A DNA stretch of 64,000 nt from positions 372,001 to 436,000 of the forward strand of contig CANMMP010000003.1 of NCBI GenBank assembly GCA_947499125.1, read 5' to 3'. This DNA comes from an uncultured Pontibacter sp. (GTDB taxonomy: Bacteria > Bacteroidota > Bacteroidia > Cytophagales > Hymenobacteraceae). Position 1 is the stretch's first letter. Each line of letters starts with the position of its first letter. The notes under the pieces were generated by a model that made no database searches, was not told the DNA's origin, and saw only the letters and a program-made list of their open reading frames with translations. Of the stretch, positions 17,773 through 27,435 are shown piece after piece. Position numbers and translations under genes: made by a program.

Positions 17773-18934
17773 ATTTACCATCTGGCTTATAGTTGTGTGC
17801 CTGGCTTTAGGTGCTGGAGCTTTTCCAACTGCTGCGCAGGTATTGCCGCTCGAGCAGGAAAACACCATCACAGCGAACTGGTTAGTTTACAAGAACAACA
17901 CAAACGAACTGGTGCCCTATGTAGAGGGCGATAACACCGACAAGAATGCAATTCACCAATGGCTGCAGGTATCGCCTGAGAAACCTTTCAGGATATCGTT
18001 TGTAGCACCGGAAGGGCTTAGCTTGTTTTTAAACAACCAGTTGGTTTTTGTAGCCGACTCCACCGCCGAATATAAAGTTGACCTTACACCACTTACACAC
18101 AATATTGAGTCAACTGATGGGAGTTACCTTTTAACTGTTTGGCACCCCGAGCAGAGGCCACTTGTCCGAAGTTTCAGAAACGCCAGGGTGCAGGTGCCTG
18201 TCAGCCGGCAAAGCAGCCAGCCAGAGTCGGGAGTAGTGCCGGTTAAGCGCGAAATTGTGAACCAGAGTGCTTTTATACTTTTTGTTTTGATAATAGGCCT
18301 GCTGTATGGTGCCCTCCGAAGCAGTTATCCGGCTGACTTCCGAAGATTGTTCGAAGCTTCTTCGTTTATGAGGCCGAATGCTACTATGCAAGGTGCGGCA
18401 TTGGTTAAGCCACTAACATCATGGTCAAGTATACTTTTTATGCTTGCCTTTGCCCTTTCGCTGGGTGTTATGATCGCAGCCATGCAAACCGAGGTGCTGC
18501 ACATCAGGTTACTGAATAGTTTTATACCGGCCTCTGCTTCAGGCATTAGTTTTAATGTAGTCTACTATACAGTTCTGGTATTCCTGTTTATCCTGATAAA
18601 ATACCTTTTCCTGCGCATGATGGCGTTTATTTTCAGCCTGGAGCAGGTTGCGGAGCTACAGTATAACGAGTTTTTAAGAACCATACTTTTTCTTGGTATA
18701 TTTCTCCCACTGCTTATATTGCTTTACCTCGCATTAAATGCGCAAATGCCGCAACTGTTGCTAATAGTTTTTAATGTGGCCATTGCCTTAATGCTGATAA
18801 TCACAATTGTGCGGGTATTTGCTACAGTAAATACAAGAGTTCCTGTACTAAATTTGCATTTATTTTCATACCTTTGCGCCACAGAAGTTATTCCGTTGGC
18901 AATTATACTTAAACTGATCGTGTTCAACTTTTAA
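17756..18934 (+). CDS. DUF4271 membrane protein
   Basis: A 392-residue protein that starts at GTG 17756 inside the preceding gene and has a signal peptide (IWLIVVCLALGAGAFPTAAQ). An extracytoplasmic N-terminal domain (about 30-150) is followed by about seven membrane segments from residue 165 on, including the DUF4271 C-terminal region (LFSYLCATEVIPLAIILKLI). The family is of unknown function and is typically found beside hemD in Bacteroidota, as here (60 bp upstream of it). Confidence 0.83.
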   Translation: MFPKYKFTIWLIVVCLALGAGAFPTAAQVLPLEQENTITANWLVYKNNTNELVPYVEGDNTDKNAIHQWLQVSPEKPFRISFVAPEGLSLFLNNQLVFVADSTAEYKVDLTPLTHNIESTDGSYLLTVWHPEQRPLVRSFRNARVQVPVSRQSSQPESGVVPVKREIVNQSAFILFVLIIGLLYGALRSSYPADFRRLFEASSFMRPNATMQGAALVKPLTSWSSILFMLAFALSLGVMIAAMQTEVLHIRLLNSFIPASASGISFNVVYYTVLVFLFILIKYLFLRMMAFIFSLEQVAELQYNEFLRTILFLGIFLPLLILLYLALNAQMPQLLLIVFNVAIALMLIITIVRVFATVNTRVPVLNLHLFSYLCATEVIPLAIILKLIVFNF

Positions 18935-18994
18935 AAACACAATTGGCAGGTATAAAAGCCGTAGCAGAGGGTGTTAATTAAAAAAACCGCATAT

Positions 18995-19789
18995 ATGGTT
19001 GAAAGCAAAGCAAAAGGAAGCGCAAATCCTGAGAGACACAAAGTGCCGATCAAAAGTATACTGGTAACGCAGCCGCAGCCTACAACAGATAATTCACCTT
19101 ATGTAACTATAGCCGATAAATACGGCATTAAAGTAGACTTCCGGGCATTTATTGAGGTACAGCCTGTGCCCTATAAAGAGTTCCGGAAAGATAAGGTAGA
19201 CATACTGGCGCATACCGCTATCATATTTACAAGCCGCAATGCCGTAGATCACTTCTTCAGGATATGCCAGGAAAATAAGATAGAGATGCCTGCTGATATG
19301 AAGTACTTCTGTATTTCGGACCAGACCGCATATTACCTGCAGAAATATATCGTGTTGCGTAAGCGCAAGCTATTTGTTGGCGAAAAAACAGCGAAAGACC
19401 TGTTCGAGGTGATCAAGAAGCATAAGAACGAGAAATTCCTGTTCCCTTGCTCTAACATCCGTAAAGACGATATTCCTGCCTTTATGGCGGCAAACAAGAT
19501 CAAGTTCACAGAGGCGATCATTTACAAGACCGTTCCTGCTGACCTTTCGGACCTGGATGATGTGACTTACGACTGCCTTGCCTTCTTTAGCCCGTCTGGT
19601 ATTACATCGTTGTTACTTAACTTCCCGGACTTTAAGCAGAACAACACCCGCATCGCCGCTTTTGGCCCTACAACAGCTAAAGCAGTACGCGATGCAGGCC
19701 TAGAGCTTGATATAGAAGCCCCTATGCCAAATGCCCCGTCTATGACCGGAGCGATAGAAGTTTATATACAGAATCAGAAACAGAAGTAA
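18995..19789 (+). CDS. hemD: Uroporphyrinogen-III synthase
   Basis: Cyclises hydroxymethylbilane to uroporphyrinogen III in tetrapyrrole synthesis. The 264-residue protein from ATG 18995 has the two-lobed HemD layout: SILVTQPQPT and IIFTSRNAVDHFFRI in the first lobe, and FFSPSGITSLLLNF followed by AAFGPTTAKAVRDAGLELDI in the second. The same frame is open to a GTG at 18971, but the ATG gives the better fit. Other hem genes are not adjacent. It probably shares a transcript with DUF4271. Confidence 0.9.
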   Translation: MVESKAKGSANPERHKVPIKSILVTQPQPTTDNSPYVTIADKYGIKVDFRAFIEVQPVPYKEFRKDKVDILAHTAIIFTSRNAVDHFFRICQENKIEMPADMKYFCISDQTAYYLQKYIVLRKRKLFVGEKTAKDLFEVIKKHKNEKFLFPCSNIRKDDIPAFMAANKIKFTEAIIYKTVPADLSDLDDVTYDCLAFFSPSGITSLLLNFPDFKQNNTRIAAFGPTTAKAVRDAGLELDIEAPMPNAPSMTGAIEVYIQNQKQK

Positions 19790-19833
19790 AAAAGCGCATT
19801 TAGCGCAACTTTTATCTCTGAAATCCATACTAT

Positions 19834-19884
19834 CTAAAACGCAAAGATGAGAGAGTACTTAACTGTCTTGTTTTTGCGTTTTAG
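19834..19884. repeat. Perfect 12-bp inverted repeat between hemD and porP
   Basis: CTAAAACGCAAA (19834-19845) and TTTGCGTTTTAG (19873-19884) are exact reverse complements around a 27-nt loop. A weaker GCGC hairpin lies just before at about 19790-19812. It could act as a terminator or a REP-like element. Confidence 0.6.
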
Positions 19885-19963
19885 TGTTTAAGTAGTATAT
19901 TTAAATCACTATACTTGCCCTGAGGCTGTTATAGGACCCAATCTCTGCTTCGCTGCAATAACT

Positions 19964-20923
19964 ATGAGAAGAATTTTACCTGTACTATTGCTGATAATGT
20001 TGTGTACTTCTGCCCTGCAGGCGCAGCAGCAACCGCAGTTCACCCATTATAGCTTTAATGGGATGCAGATCAGTCCGGCCTATGCAGGTATAACCAACCG
20101 CCCTGAGATACTATCGATTTACCGCTACCAGTGGTTAGGCTACGATGGAACTTTTGATGGCGGAGGCTCTCCCCAGACGTTGTTGCTGACGGCTCATACA
20201 CCGGTAAGACTCCTGCATGGAGGTGTCGGAATTGTGCTTTTACGCGATCAGTTAGGTAACACAACCTATACAAATGCTGCCTTCTCATACTCTTTTCATC
20301 TGCCTGTAGGCGAAGGAAAACTGGGTATTGGTGTACAGGCAAATATGAACAATATCAAGAAAGGGAGCTACCGCGCCAACGATGATAACGACCCTAGTGT
20401 ACCTTATAACAGCTCGGATACAAAATATGACCTGGGAGCCGGAATTTGGTACGAATCGGGCACTTTTTATGCTGGCGGAGGTGTAACAAATCTGCTAAAA
20501 GCACAGTATCAGTTTGCGAACCTGGAGGGAACAGAAGGTAGTACGGTGCTCAGCGAAAATCATATTTATGCTACAGCTGGTTACCATATCCCTGTTTCAA
20601 GTATATTTATACTTACACCAATGGCACTCCTGAAGCACGATACCGAAACGCTGTCGTTTGACGCAGGAGCAAAAATTACTTACGAAGAAAAATATTGGGC
20701 CGGAGTGAACTACCGCCACGAAGAAGCTGTTGGTGCGCTAGTTGGGCTCGGATTATTTGCAGATAATTCATTAAGAGTAGGATACGCATTTGACTTAACA
20801 ATATTTAATAAAGTTGCCAAGGCCCCTACCTCGCACGAGGTAATGATTTCTTACAGGCTGCCGGAGCCAACATTGCGCTTGCGGCCACCAATGAGAACAC
20901 CAAGGTATAACTTCACAAAATAA
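19964..20923 (+). CDS. PorP/SprF family type IX secretion membrane protein
   Basis: Outer-membrane beta-barrel of the PorP/SprF family, 319 residues, with a signal peptide (LLLIMLCTSALQAQ). The family signature QPQFTHYSFNGMQISPAYAG is right after the signal, followed by alternating beta strands and a conserved end (SLRVGYAFDLTIFNKVAKAP, MISYRLPEP). PorP proteins bridge the secretion machine to adhesins such as SprB and to peptidoglycan-bound partners. It is the first gene of the porP-gldKLMN cluster. The gap to gldK is 232 bp with its own promoter, so it may be a separate transcript. Confidence 0.92.
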   Translation: MRRILPVLLLIMLCTSALQAQQQPQFTHYSFNGMQISPAYAGITNRPEILSIYRYQWLGYDGTFDGGGSPQTLLLTAHTPVRLLHGGVGIVLLRDQLGNTTYTNAAFSYSFHLPVGEGKLGIGVQANMNNIKKGSYRANDDNDPSVPYNSSDTKYDLGAGIWYESGTFYAGGGVTNLLKAQYQFANLEGTEGSTVLSENHIYATAGYHIPVSSIFILTPMALLKHDTETLSFDAGAKITYEEKYWAGVNYRHEEAVGALVGLGLFADNSLRVGYAFDLTIFNKVAKAPTSHEVMISYRLPEPTLRLRPPMRTPRYNFTK

Positions 20924-21060
20924 AAGCAGGCAACATTACTTGTTCCTCTTCGTTAAAAGTGCAATTCTTGAAAAAATACAGAAAAAAATAATGATTTGTC
21001 TGTAAAATAATCCCCAGAATATACCGTTAAAAAATAATAAATGGGTGTAGCCGGTAAATG

Positions 21061-21093
21061 TTTGTTTATTTGGTACAAAACCTTATATATTTG
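21061..21093 (+). promoter_or_regulatory. Bacteroidota-type promoter upstream of gldK
   Basis: TTTG at 21061-21064 and TATATTTG at 21086-21093 match the -33 TTTG and -7 TAnnTTTG elements with 21 bp between them. The ATG lies 62 bp downstream of the -7 element. Confidence 0.65.
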
Positions 21094-21155
21094 CTACTCC
21101 AGTCAAAGTATGTTTAGAATACATTGCTAAAATTTTACCTTTTTTAAGAGTCATC

Positions 21156-22175
21156 ATGAACAAACTATTTAAGCTGTCTTCCTTCGCTTTAGCGGTGTTG
21201 CTGCTTGCAAGTTGTGGGTTGAGAAACAGACCTCAGGGAGACCTGGTGGGTTCAGAAGATCGTCCTGATTTTAATGCACAGCAAATTCCTTATGGTATGG
21301 TTCCTGTACCAGGCGGAACTTTTCATATGGGACAGGCTGACCAGGATATAGCCGCAACAATGGCTAACCTTAACAAGCAAGTAACGATTGGTGCCTTCTA
21401 TATGGATGAAACCGAGATCACCAATAATGAATACCGCCAGTTTATGGATGTGATCATGCAGGACTCGCTGGAAATTCTTGGCGAAGAATGGGTGATGGCT
21501 GAGCTTTATCCGGACACCAGTGTTTGGGTGAAAGACTTTTCGTACCATATGGGCGATCCGTTAATGGAGTATTACTATTCGCACCCTGCTTTCGATGATT
21601 ACCCGGTAGTAGGTGTTGACTATTTTGCTGCAAAATATTTCTCTGAGTGGAGATCCAACTTCAAAAACCAGGCTAACGAGGATAACGGTATGGCGCCAAT
21701 GCCAAGCTTCCGTCTTCCGTCTGAGGCTGAATGGGAGTATGCTTCGCGCGGTGGCCGTGACATGACAGTTTTCCCTTGGGGTGGCCCGTACCTGCGTAAT
21801 GCAAAAGGCTGCTTGCTGGCAAACTTTAAGCCAGGCCGTGGTGACTATTACAGCGATGGCTTCTCTTACACTGCTCCTGTAGCGCAGTACTTCCCGAACG
21901 ATTATGGCCTGTACGACATGGCAGGTAACGTAGCCGAGTGGTGCGAAGATGCTTATGCAGATGCATATGTGCCTATTACCTGGGACTTGAACCCGGTTTA
22001 CAACGACCCGAACGAGCCGCGTAAAGTTATCAGAGGCGGTTCTTGGAAAGATATAGCTTACTTCCTGGAAACAGGTACACGTAACTTCGAATACCAGGAC
22101 TCTTCCCGCTCATTTATAGGTTTCCGTAACGCTATGGTTTACCTGGGCCGTTCATCAGGTAGAGAATTCAGATAA
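21156..22175 (+). CDS. gldK: Type IX secretion/gliding lipoprotein GldK
   Basis: Outer-membrane lipoprotein of the type IX machine, which forms a periplasmic ring with GldN. The signal MNKLFKLSSFALAVLLLASC gives an acylated Cys at 20. The rest is a formylglycine-generating-enzyme-like domain: VPVPGGTFHMGQ, FYMDETEITNNEYRQFM, RLPSEAEWEYASRGG, NVAEWCEDAY and VIRGGSWKDIAYFLETGTRN. GldK keeps this fold without sulfatase-modifying activity being its known job. At 339 residues it is somewhat shorter than some relatives. It leads the gldKLMN run. Confidence 0.95.
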   Translation: MNKLFKLSSFALAVLLLASCGLRNRPQGDLVGSEDRPDFNAQQIPYGMVPVPGGTFHMGQADQDIAATMANLNKQVTIGAFYMDETEITNNEYRQFMDVIMQDSLEILGEEWVMAELYPDTSVWVKDFSYHMGDPLMEYYYSHPAFDDYPVVGVDYFAAKYFSEWRSNFKNQANEDNGMAPMPSFRLPSEAEWEYASRGGRDMTVFPWGGPYLRNAKGCLLANFKPGRGDYYSDGFSYTAPVAQYFPNDYGLYDMAGNVAEWCEDAYADAYVPITWDLNPVYNDPNEPRKVIRGGSWKDIAYFLETGTRNFEYQDSSRSFIGFRNAMVYLGRSSGREFR

Positions 22176-22239
22176 GAAACAACCCTTTATTTTTATAAAA
22201 CCCACAAACACAATCGTTCACATTTAATTAGAAAACAAA

Positions 22240-23040
22240 ATGAGCAACACTAAAGGACGCAGTTTTATATACGACGTGCTGATGCCAAAAGTATATGGCT
22301 TAGGAGCAGCTGTTGTAATCGTTGGAGCCCTTTTCAAAATTCAGCACTGGCCTGGTGCCGACTGGATGCTGATCATTGGTCTTGGTACTGAGGCCGTGAT
22401 CTTTGCAATGAGTGCCTTCCAGCCACAACCACACGATCCGGACTGGGCTAAGGTATACCCACAGCTGGCTGATGATTATGCCGGTGAAGGTTTAATGCCT
22501 GTAGCTGCACAATCTGGCGGTAACGGTCTGACACGCAAACTGGACGACATGCTGCTAGATGCTAACATCACACCTGAAACAATCAACTCATTAGGTCTTG
22601 GCTTGAACAGACTAAGCGAAACTGCTTCTCAGTTAGCGGACGTTAGCCATGCTACTACAGCAACCTCTGAGTACACTGTAAGAATTAAAGAAGCTACTGG
22701 TTCTATCGACAGAATGAACCAGTCTTATGCAGCAACTGCAGAAGCCCTTGCTCAGATGGCAGGCTCTACAGTAGACGCTAAAGAATACCACCAGCAGATT
22801 CAGGGTATGACCAAAAACCTTGGTGCACTAAATGCAGTGTACGAAATGGAACTACAGGATGCGAACAACCACCTGAAGGCCATGAACAAGTTTTATGGTA
22901 ACCTGAGCATGGCTATGGAGAATTTAACTGATGCCAGCAAAGACACCGAGCAGTTTAAGCAGGAAGTTGCTCAGCTAACGCAGAACCTACACTCTCTGAA
23001 CAATGTGTATGGTAACATGCTGACAGCTATGAGAGGTTAG
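22240..23040 (+). CDS. gldL: Type IX secretion motor protein GldL
   Basis: Inner-membrane half of the GldL-GldM motor that uses the proton gradient. The 266-residue protein has two membrane segments near the N-terminus (VYGLGAAVVIVGALF and WMLIIGLGTEAVIFAM), matching the family. The loop FKIQHWPGAD and helix-2 Glu (GTEAVIF) are the conserved elements implicated in proton coupling. The remaining 200 residues form a long helical cytoplasmic domain (LNRLSETASQLADVSHATTA, QLTQNLHSLNNVYGNMLTAM). It starts 64 bp after gldK. Confidence 0.96.
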   Translation: MSNTKGRSFIYDVLMPKVYGLGAAVVIVGALFKIQHWPGADWMLIIGLGTEAVIFAMSAFQPQPHDPDWAKVYPQLADDYAGEGLMPVAAQSGGNGLTRKLDDMLLDANITPETINSLGLGLNRLSETASQLADVSHATTATSEYTVRIKEATGSIDRMNQSYAATAEALAQMAGSTVDAKEYHQQIQGMTKNLGALNAVYEMELQDANNHLKAMNKFYGNLSMAMENLTDASKDTEQFKQEVAQLTQNLHSLNNVYGNMLTAMRG

Positions 23041-23089
23041 TCCTGATTTGATGTATTTGTAAAAATCACAGTTAAAGAAATAGTAAAAT

Positions 23090-24688
23090 ATGGCTGGAGG
23101 AAAAGAGACACCACGGCAGAAGATGATTGGTATGATGTACCTGGTACTGACTGCCCTTCTTGCCCTGCAAGTGAACTCGGCTATCCTGTTAAAATTTCAA
23201 TTCCTGGACGAAAGTTTAACGGAAGTGAATAATAAAACAGTGACGAACAATTCCGATGTTCTGAAAACAATAGACTCAGCGGTTAAAGAACTGGGAAACA
23301 AGGGTTCTGATGCAAATGTCCTGAAAAGTGCTCAGGAAGTGCGTAAGCAAACATCTGACATGGTAAACTACATAAGAGGTTTACGCAAGCAGTTAGTTGA
23401 TGAAACTGGCGGCAGAAATGAAGATGACCCTAACCAGTATGCAAACCCGAGTGCAGAAGATAAGGTAGCTATTATAATGATTGGCGCTGCCAATAAAAAT
23501 AGTGGTAAAGCTTATGAACTGAAGGACAAATTGAACGATTATGCAAAGTTCCTGAAGAAGTTTAACCCTAATATGCCAGATAATATGGCATTGGATGGTA
23601 AAGACGACCCTGTTGCAAGCAGTGACAAAACACAGCGTAACAAAGACTTTGCAGAACTAAACTTCGGTGAGACCCCATTAGTAGCGGCATTAGCTGTACT
23701 TGCTCAGAAAGAAAACGAAGTGCTAAAGTATGAATCTGATGCGCTTCAGAAATTAGCTGAAAAAGTAGGTGCTGAGAAATTTGTGATCGATGCGCTTTAT
23801 GCCATGGCAAGAGCAGAGTCGAAAACAGTAGCTGCCGGTACAAAGTATAAAGCTGACCTGTTCATTGCTGCATCTTCTGACAACATTAAGCCAGAAATGA
23901 GCTTTAATGGTAAGTCATTACAGGTTGTAGATGGCAAAGGCCAGATCGAATTTGTAGCCTCAGCTTCAGATTACGATGCTGACGGAAATGCAAAGAAGAA
24001 ATGGAAAGGTGAAATTACTGTTAAGAAGAACGGTAAAGACACTACTTATGTAGTTGAAGAAGAGTATGTAGTAGCTAAGCCTGTAATGCAGGTACAGTCT
24101 GCTGCAGTTCAGGCGCTATACTTCCAGTGTGCTAACGAGCTAAACATACAGGTACCAGCATTAGGTGCAGTTTATGATCCTTCGTTTTCAGCATCAGGTG
24201 CTCAAACTATAAAAGGTTCTAAAAAAGGTGAGGTAACTGTTATACCTACATCAGGTGAAGTTAAGTTAAATGTGAGCAGTGGCGGTAATGCTATCGGTTC
24301 TGAAACGTTTAAGGTTCGCCCGGTTCCTAAACCTGAAATTGTTGCTTTAGTTAATGGTAAGCCAGCAGATATGAAGCGTGGTGTTCCGGCATCATCTTTC
24401 AGACAAGTAACTCTGGATGCGGTAGCAGATGAAGGCTTTAAACAATTATTACCTAACGAAGCACGTTATAGAGTAACAAAGTGGAAAGCCTTCCTGGTTA
24501 GAAATAACAGACCAGTAGACCAGGCAGAATTTAACGGCCCAACAGCAAACTTAACGAACTTTGCTGCTCAGGCTAAAAAAGGCGACATGGTATTTATAGA
24601 AGTAATAGATGTCAAACGCCTGAACTGGCAAGGTAAACCAGTTGATGCCAAATCTAGTGGCATGAGTTGGAACATACCATTGTTATAA
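23090..24688 (+). CDS. gldM: Type IX secretion motor protein GldM
   Basis: A 532-residue inner-membrane protein with one N-terminal membrane helix (MIGMMYLVLTALLALQVNSA) and a large periplasmic part that spans the envelope and rotates with GldL. The start MAGGKETPRQKMIGMMYLVL is the family hallmark. An N-terminal helical domain (to about 225) is followed by beta-rich periplasmic domains (KYKADLFIAASSDNIKPEMS, VVPTSGEV-type strands) and a C-terminal domain that contacts the GldK/N ring. It begins 49 bp after gldL. Confidence 0.97.
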   Translation: MAGGKETPRQKMIGMMYLVLTALLALQVNSAILLKFQFLDESLTEVNNKTVTNNSDVLKTIDSAVKELGNKGSDANVLKSAQEVRKQTSDMVNYIRGLRKQLVDETGGRNEDDPNQYANPSAEDKVAIIMIGAANKNSGKAYELKDKLNDYAKFLKKFNPNMPDNMALDGKDDPVASSDKTQRNKDFAELNFGETPLVAALAVLAQKENEVLKYESDALQKLAEKVGAEKFVIDALYAMARAESKTVAAGTKYKADLFIAASSDNIKPEMSFNGKSLQVVDGKGQIEFVASASDYDADGNAKKKWKGEITVKKNGKDTTYVVEEEYVVAKPVMQVQSAAVQALYFQCANELNIQVPALGAVYDPSFSASGAQTIKGSKKGEVTVIPTSGEVKLNVSSGGNAIGSETFKVRPVPKPEIVALVNGKPADMKRGVPASSFRQVTLDAVADEGFKQLLPNEARYRVTKWKAFLVRNNRPVDQAEFNGPTANLTNFAAQAKKGDMVFIEVIDVKRLNWQGKPVDAKSSGMSWNIPLL

Positions 24689-24709
24689 CATATTAAGCTT
24701 ATTCAGAAT

Positions 24710-25567
24710 ATGAAATTACTTAAAGCATTCGGTTTAGCAGCAGGCATACTCCTGTCAGGAAGTGCTATGGCACAACAGGTGTCAACAACTGCGTCTGGCA
24801 GTTCTTCTGCGCGACCAATTCCTGAGCACGATGTTTTGTTCAAGAAAACAGTTTGGCGCAAGATTGACCTGCGCGAAAAGCAGAACAAACCAATGTTTTC
24901 TCAGAACCGACAGATCACAAAGATCATAATTGATGCAGTAAAAAGCGGAGAGCTCACAGCATATAAAAATGACTCAGTAAGCTCACCAATTACAACTGAA
25001 GAATTTGTTGGTAACCTGACCCCAGAGATGGTTGCGGAGGAATATTCTCAGGAAGAAATAGATGCTGGCTTAAATAAGCCTAAGGAAGATGACCCTTGGG
25101 GAGATGTAGAAGGGATTGATACCAGTTCTGACGACATCGGACCAGTAAGTAATGAAGTATTCGCGAAAGACTTATACTTGCTTGAGTTAAAAGAGGACGT
25201 TGTATTCGATAAGAAGCGTTCAAGAATGTACCATGATATCCAGACGATATCGCTGATCATGCCATCTACTGTAAACCCAAGAGGTTTTGAAGAAGTAGTT
25301 GCATCGTTCAAGATGAGTGACCTGGTAAGGGTTTTCAAAAGCAACCCCGAAACAGCTATCTGGTATAACGCGAACAACACTGCGCAACACAAAAACCTGG
25401 CAGATGCCTTTGACCTTTGGTTATTCAGCTCGTACATCACTAAAATATCAAACCCAGGTAACGAATCCCTGGCAGATCAGTTTGGTGGTGGACAAAAAGG
25501 TTTGTTAGCAGCTCAGGATGCGGCAGAAGCCCTGATCGAGTATGAGTATAGCCTTTGGAGCTACTAA
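24710..25567 (+). CDS. gldN: Type IX secretion ring protein GldN
   Basis: Periplasmic 285-residue protein that pairs with GldK in the ring. The signal peptide is LLKAFGLAAGILLSGSAMAQ. The family core follows: DVLFKKTVWRKIDLREKQNK, KIIIDAVKSGELTAYKNDSV, then DLYLLELKEDVVFDKKRSRM and IWYNANNTAQHKNLADAFDL. A short acidic insert (KPKEDDPWGDVEGIDTSSDD, about 124-143) is not a conserved feature that I recall. It is the last gene of the cluster and is followed by a strong two-way terminator. Confidence 0.95.
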   Translation: MKLLKAFGLAAGILLSGSAMAQQVSTTASGSSSARPIPEHDVLFKKTVWRKIDLREKQNKPMFSQNRQITKIIIDAVKSGELTAYKNDSVSSPITTEEFVGNLTPEMVAEEYSQEEIDAGLNKPKEDDPWGDVEGIDTSSDDIGPVSNEVFAKDLYLLELKEDVVFDKKRSRMYHDIQTISLIMPSTVNPRGFEEVVASFKMSDLVRVFKSNPETAIWYNANNTAQHKNLADAFDLWLFSSYITKISNPGNESLADQFGGGQKGLLAAQDAAEALIEYEYSLWSY

Positions 25568-25585
25568 GCTTTAAGTATAGAAATT

Positions 25586-25617
25586 AAAAAGGAGACTAAT
25601 TTTAGTCTCCTTTTTTT
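25586..25617. terminator. Bidirectional terminator between gldN and uvrC
   Basis: AAAAAGGAGACTAA and its reverse complement form a long stem with a minimal loop and a T run on each strand. It touches the uvrC stop codon. Confidence 0.9.
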
Positions 25618-27424
25618 ATGCCTCGGGGTGTAAGTAACTATAGAGTATAGCAGCTTTTGCTTTGCCAATTTCGGTAGTGAGTTCTGCCAATGTAAGTTCC
25701 CGTAACTTTTTAACAGATCTATACTTGTTTAATAGCTTTTCGGAGATAGAAGGACCGATACCTTTCACATCAGTAAGCTCTGTTTTAAGTGTGCCTGCAT
25801 CGCGCTTACTTCTATGGAAAGTAATAGCAAAACGGTGTGCCTCATTACGTAGGCGCTGTATAAGCTTAAGTGATTCCGATTTCTTATCAATATAAAGCGG
25901 GAGCTTATCTCCGGGGTAAAAGATCTCTTCGAGTCGTTTGGCAATACCAACTATAGCCACCTTGCCCCAAATATCTAAGTCTTTTAAAGCCTGCACTGCA
26001 AAACTCAACTGCCCTTTACCACCATCTATAATAATGAGTTGCGGTAATGGCTGGTTCTCATCAAGTAAACGTTTATACCTACGTGATACAACTTCATACA
26101 TCGATTCAAAGTCGTTGGGGCCAACTACAGTTTTAATATTATAGTGGCGATAGTCTTTTTTGCTGGGCTTGCCATTTTTAAAACAAACCATAGATGCAAC
26201 CGGGTAATCTCCCTGGAAGTTGGAGTTGTCGAAGCATTCGATCTGGCGGGGAAGTTCAGTCAGGCGAAGATCTTTTTTCATTGTCTCCAGAACTCTTATC
26301 TCGCGTTGATCGGCTAGGCCCCTGTTCTTCTCTTGCCGGCTTTCGCGCTCGCGGCGCAAATACATGGCATTCTTTAGCGAAAGGCTAAGTAACTTCTTCT
26401 TGTCGCCTATTTGGGGGTGAGTTATAGTTACATTATCTAAAGGCAACGAAGTTTCAATGTTAGTAATAACCTCCCGCGATGTACTTTCAAATTCCTGGCG
26501 AAGCTGTATTATAACAGAAGCAAGTATATCGGCATCATCTTCATCCAGCTTTTTATGCACCTCCAATGATTGTGTAAGTATAATGGAGCCATTCATTACT
26601 TTAAGGTAGTTCAGGAAAGCACACTGCTCATTTGATGTAATCGTGAAGACATCGATGTTAGTGAGTGTATTACTCACCACAGTTGACTTTACCTGGAAAT
26701 CTTCCAGCATATCCAGTTTCTGCTTATACTGATGTGCTAACTCAAATTGAAAGTCGGCGGCGGCGGCAGCCATGTGCTCTTTAAAGTAATTCTTAGCAAT
26801 GGACAGGTTGCCTGAAAGTATACTTCTGATCTGGGCAATGTGCTGGTTATAGGTCGTTTCATCAGTCAGGTTCTCGCAAGGGCCTTTACAATTACCGATA
26901 TGATATTCCAGGCATATTTTAAACTTGCCGGCAGCTATATTTTCAGGAGAAAGGTTATAGGTGCACGTTCGAAGCGGGTAAAGCGTTCTGATGAGATCAA
27001 GTATAATATGCATGGCCGTACCGCTCGGGTAAGGACCAAAGTAACGTGAGCCGTCGTTTATTTTATTGCGGGTGCTTATAACACGCGGAAAGCGCTCGTT
27101 AATAATGCAAATGTATGGGTAGGTTTTACCGTCCTTGAGGAGAATGTTATACTTAGGCTGGTACTGTTTTATCAGATTGTTCTCCAGCAGAAAAGCATCG
27201 GTCTCAGTATCAACTATAGTAAACTCGATGTCTTTGATCTGGGACACGAGCTTGAGTGTTTTCTTGTTATGCTGGGCCGAGCGGTTGAAATAAGAACTAA
27301 CACGCTTTCTTATATCAACCGCTTTGCCAACATAGATTATCCCGTTATCATCAAAAAACTTATAAATGCCGGGTTTATGCGGCAAGTGGGCTATCTTCTC
27401 TTTCAGCTTTTCGTTTGCGGGCAT
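25616..27424 (-). CDS. uvrC: Excinuclease ABC subunit C
   Basis: Makes the dual incisions in nucleotide excision repair. The 602-residue protein has the GIY-YIG nuclease at the N-terminus (GIY at 19-21, YVGKAVDIRKRVSSYF from 31) for the 3' incision. A UVR motif lies at about 205-235. The RNase H-like domain carries ECFDNSNFQGDYPVASMVCF, and LIIIDGGKGQLSFAVQAL marks the 5' incision site. Tandem helix-hairpin-helix motifs lie at the end (LTDVKGIGPSISEKLLNKYR). It starts 11 bp after the PBP gene, so it is probably transcribed with it. Confidence 0.97.
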   Translation of the reverse strand: MPANEKLKEKIAHLPHKPGIYKFFDDNGIIYVGKAVDIRKRVSSYFNRSAQHNKKTLKLVSQIKDIEFTIVDTETDAFLLENNLIKQYQPKYNILLKDGKTYPYICIINERFPRVISTRNKINDGSRYFGPYPSGTAMHIILDLIRTLYPLRTCTYNLSPENIAAGKFKICLEYHIGNCKGPCENLTDETTYNQHIAQIRSILSGNLSIAKNYFKEHMAAAAADFQFELAHQYKQKLDMLEDFQVKSTVVSNTLTNIDVFTITSNEQCAFLNYLKVMNGSIILTQSLEVHKKLDEDDADILASVIIQLRQEFESTSREVITNIETSLPLDNVTITHPQIGDKKKLLSLSLKNAMYLRRERESRQEKNRGLADQREIRVLETMKKDLRLTELPRQIECFDNSNFQGDYPVASMVCFKNGKPSKKDYRHYNIKTVVGPNDFESMYEVVSRRYKRLLDENQPLPQLIIIDGGKGQLSFAVQALKDLDIWGKVAIVGIAKRLEEIFYPGDKLPLYIDKKSESLKLIQRLRNEAHRFAITFHRSKRDAGTLKTELTDVKGIGPSISEKLLNKYRSVKKLRELTLAELTTEIGKAKAAILYSYLHPEA

Positions 27425-27435
27425 TACGTCTCATC

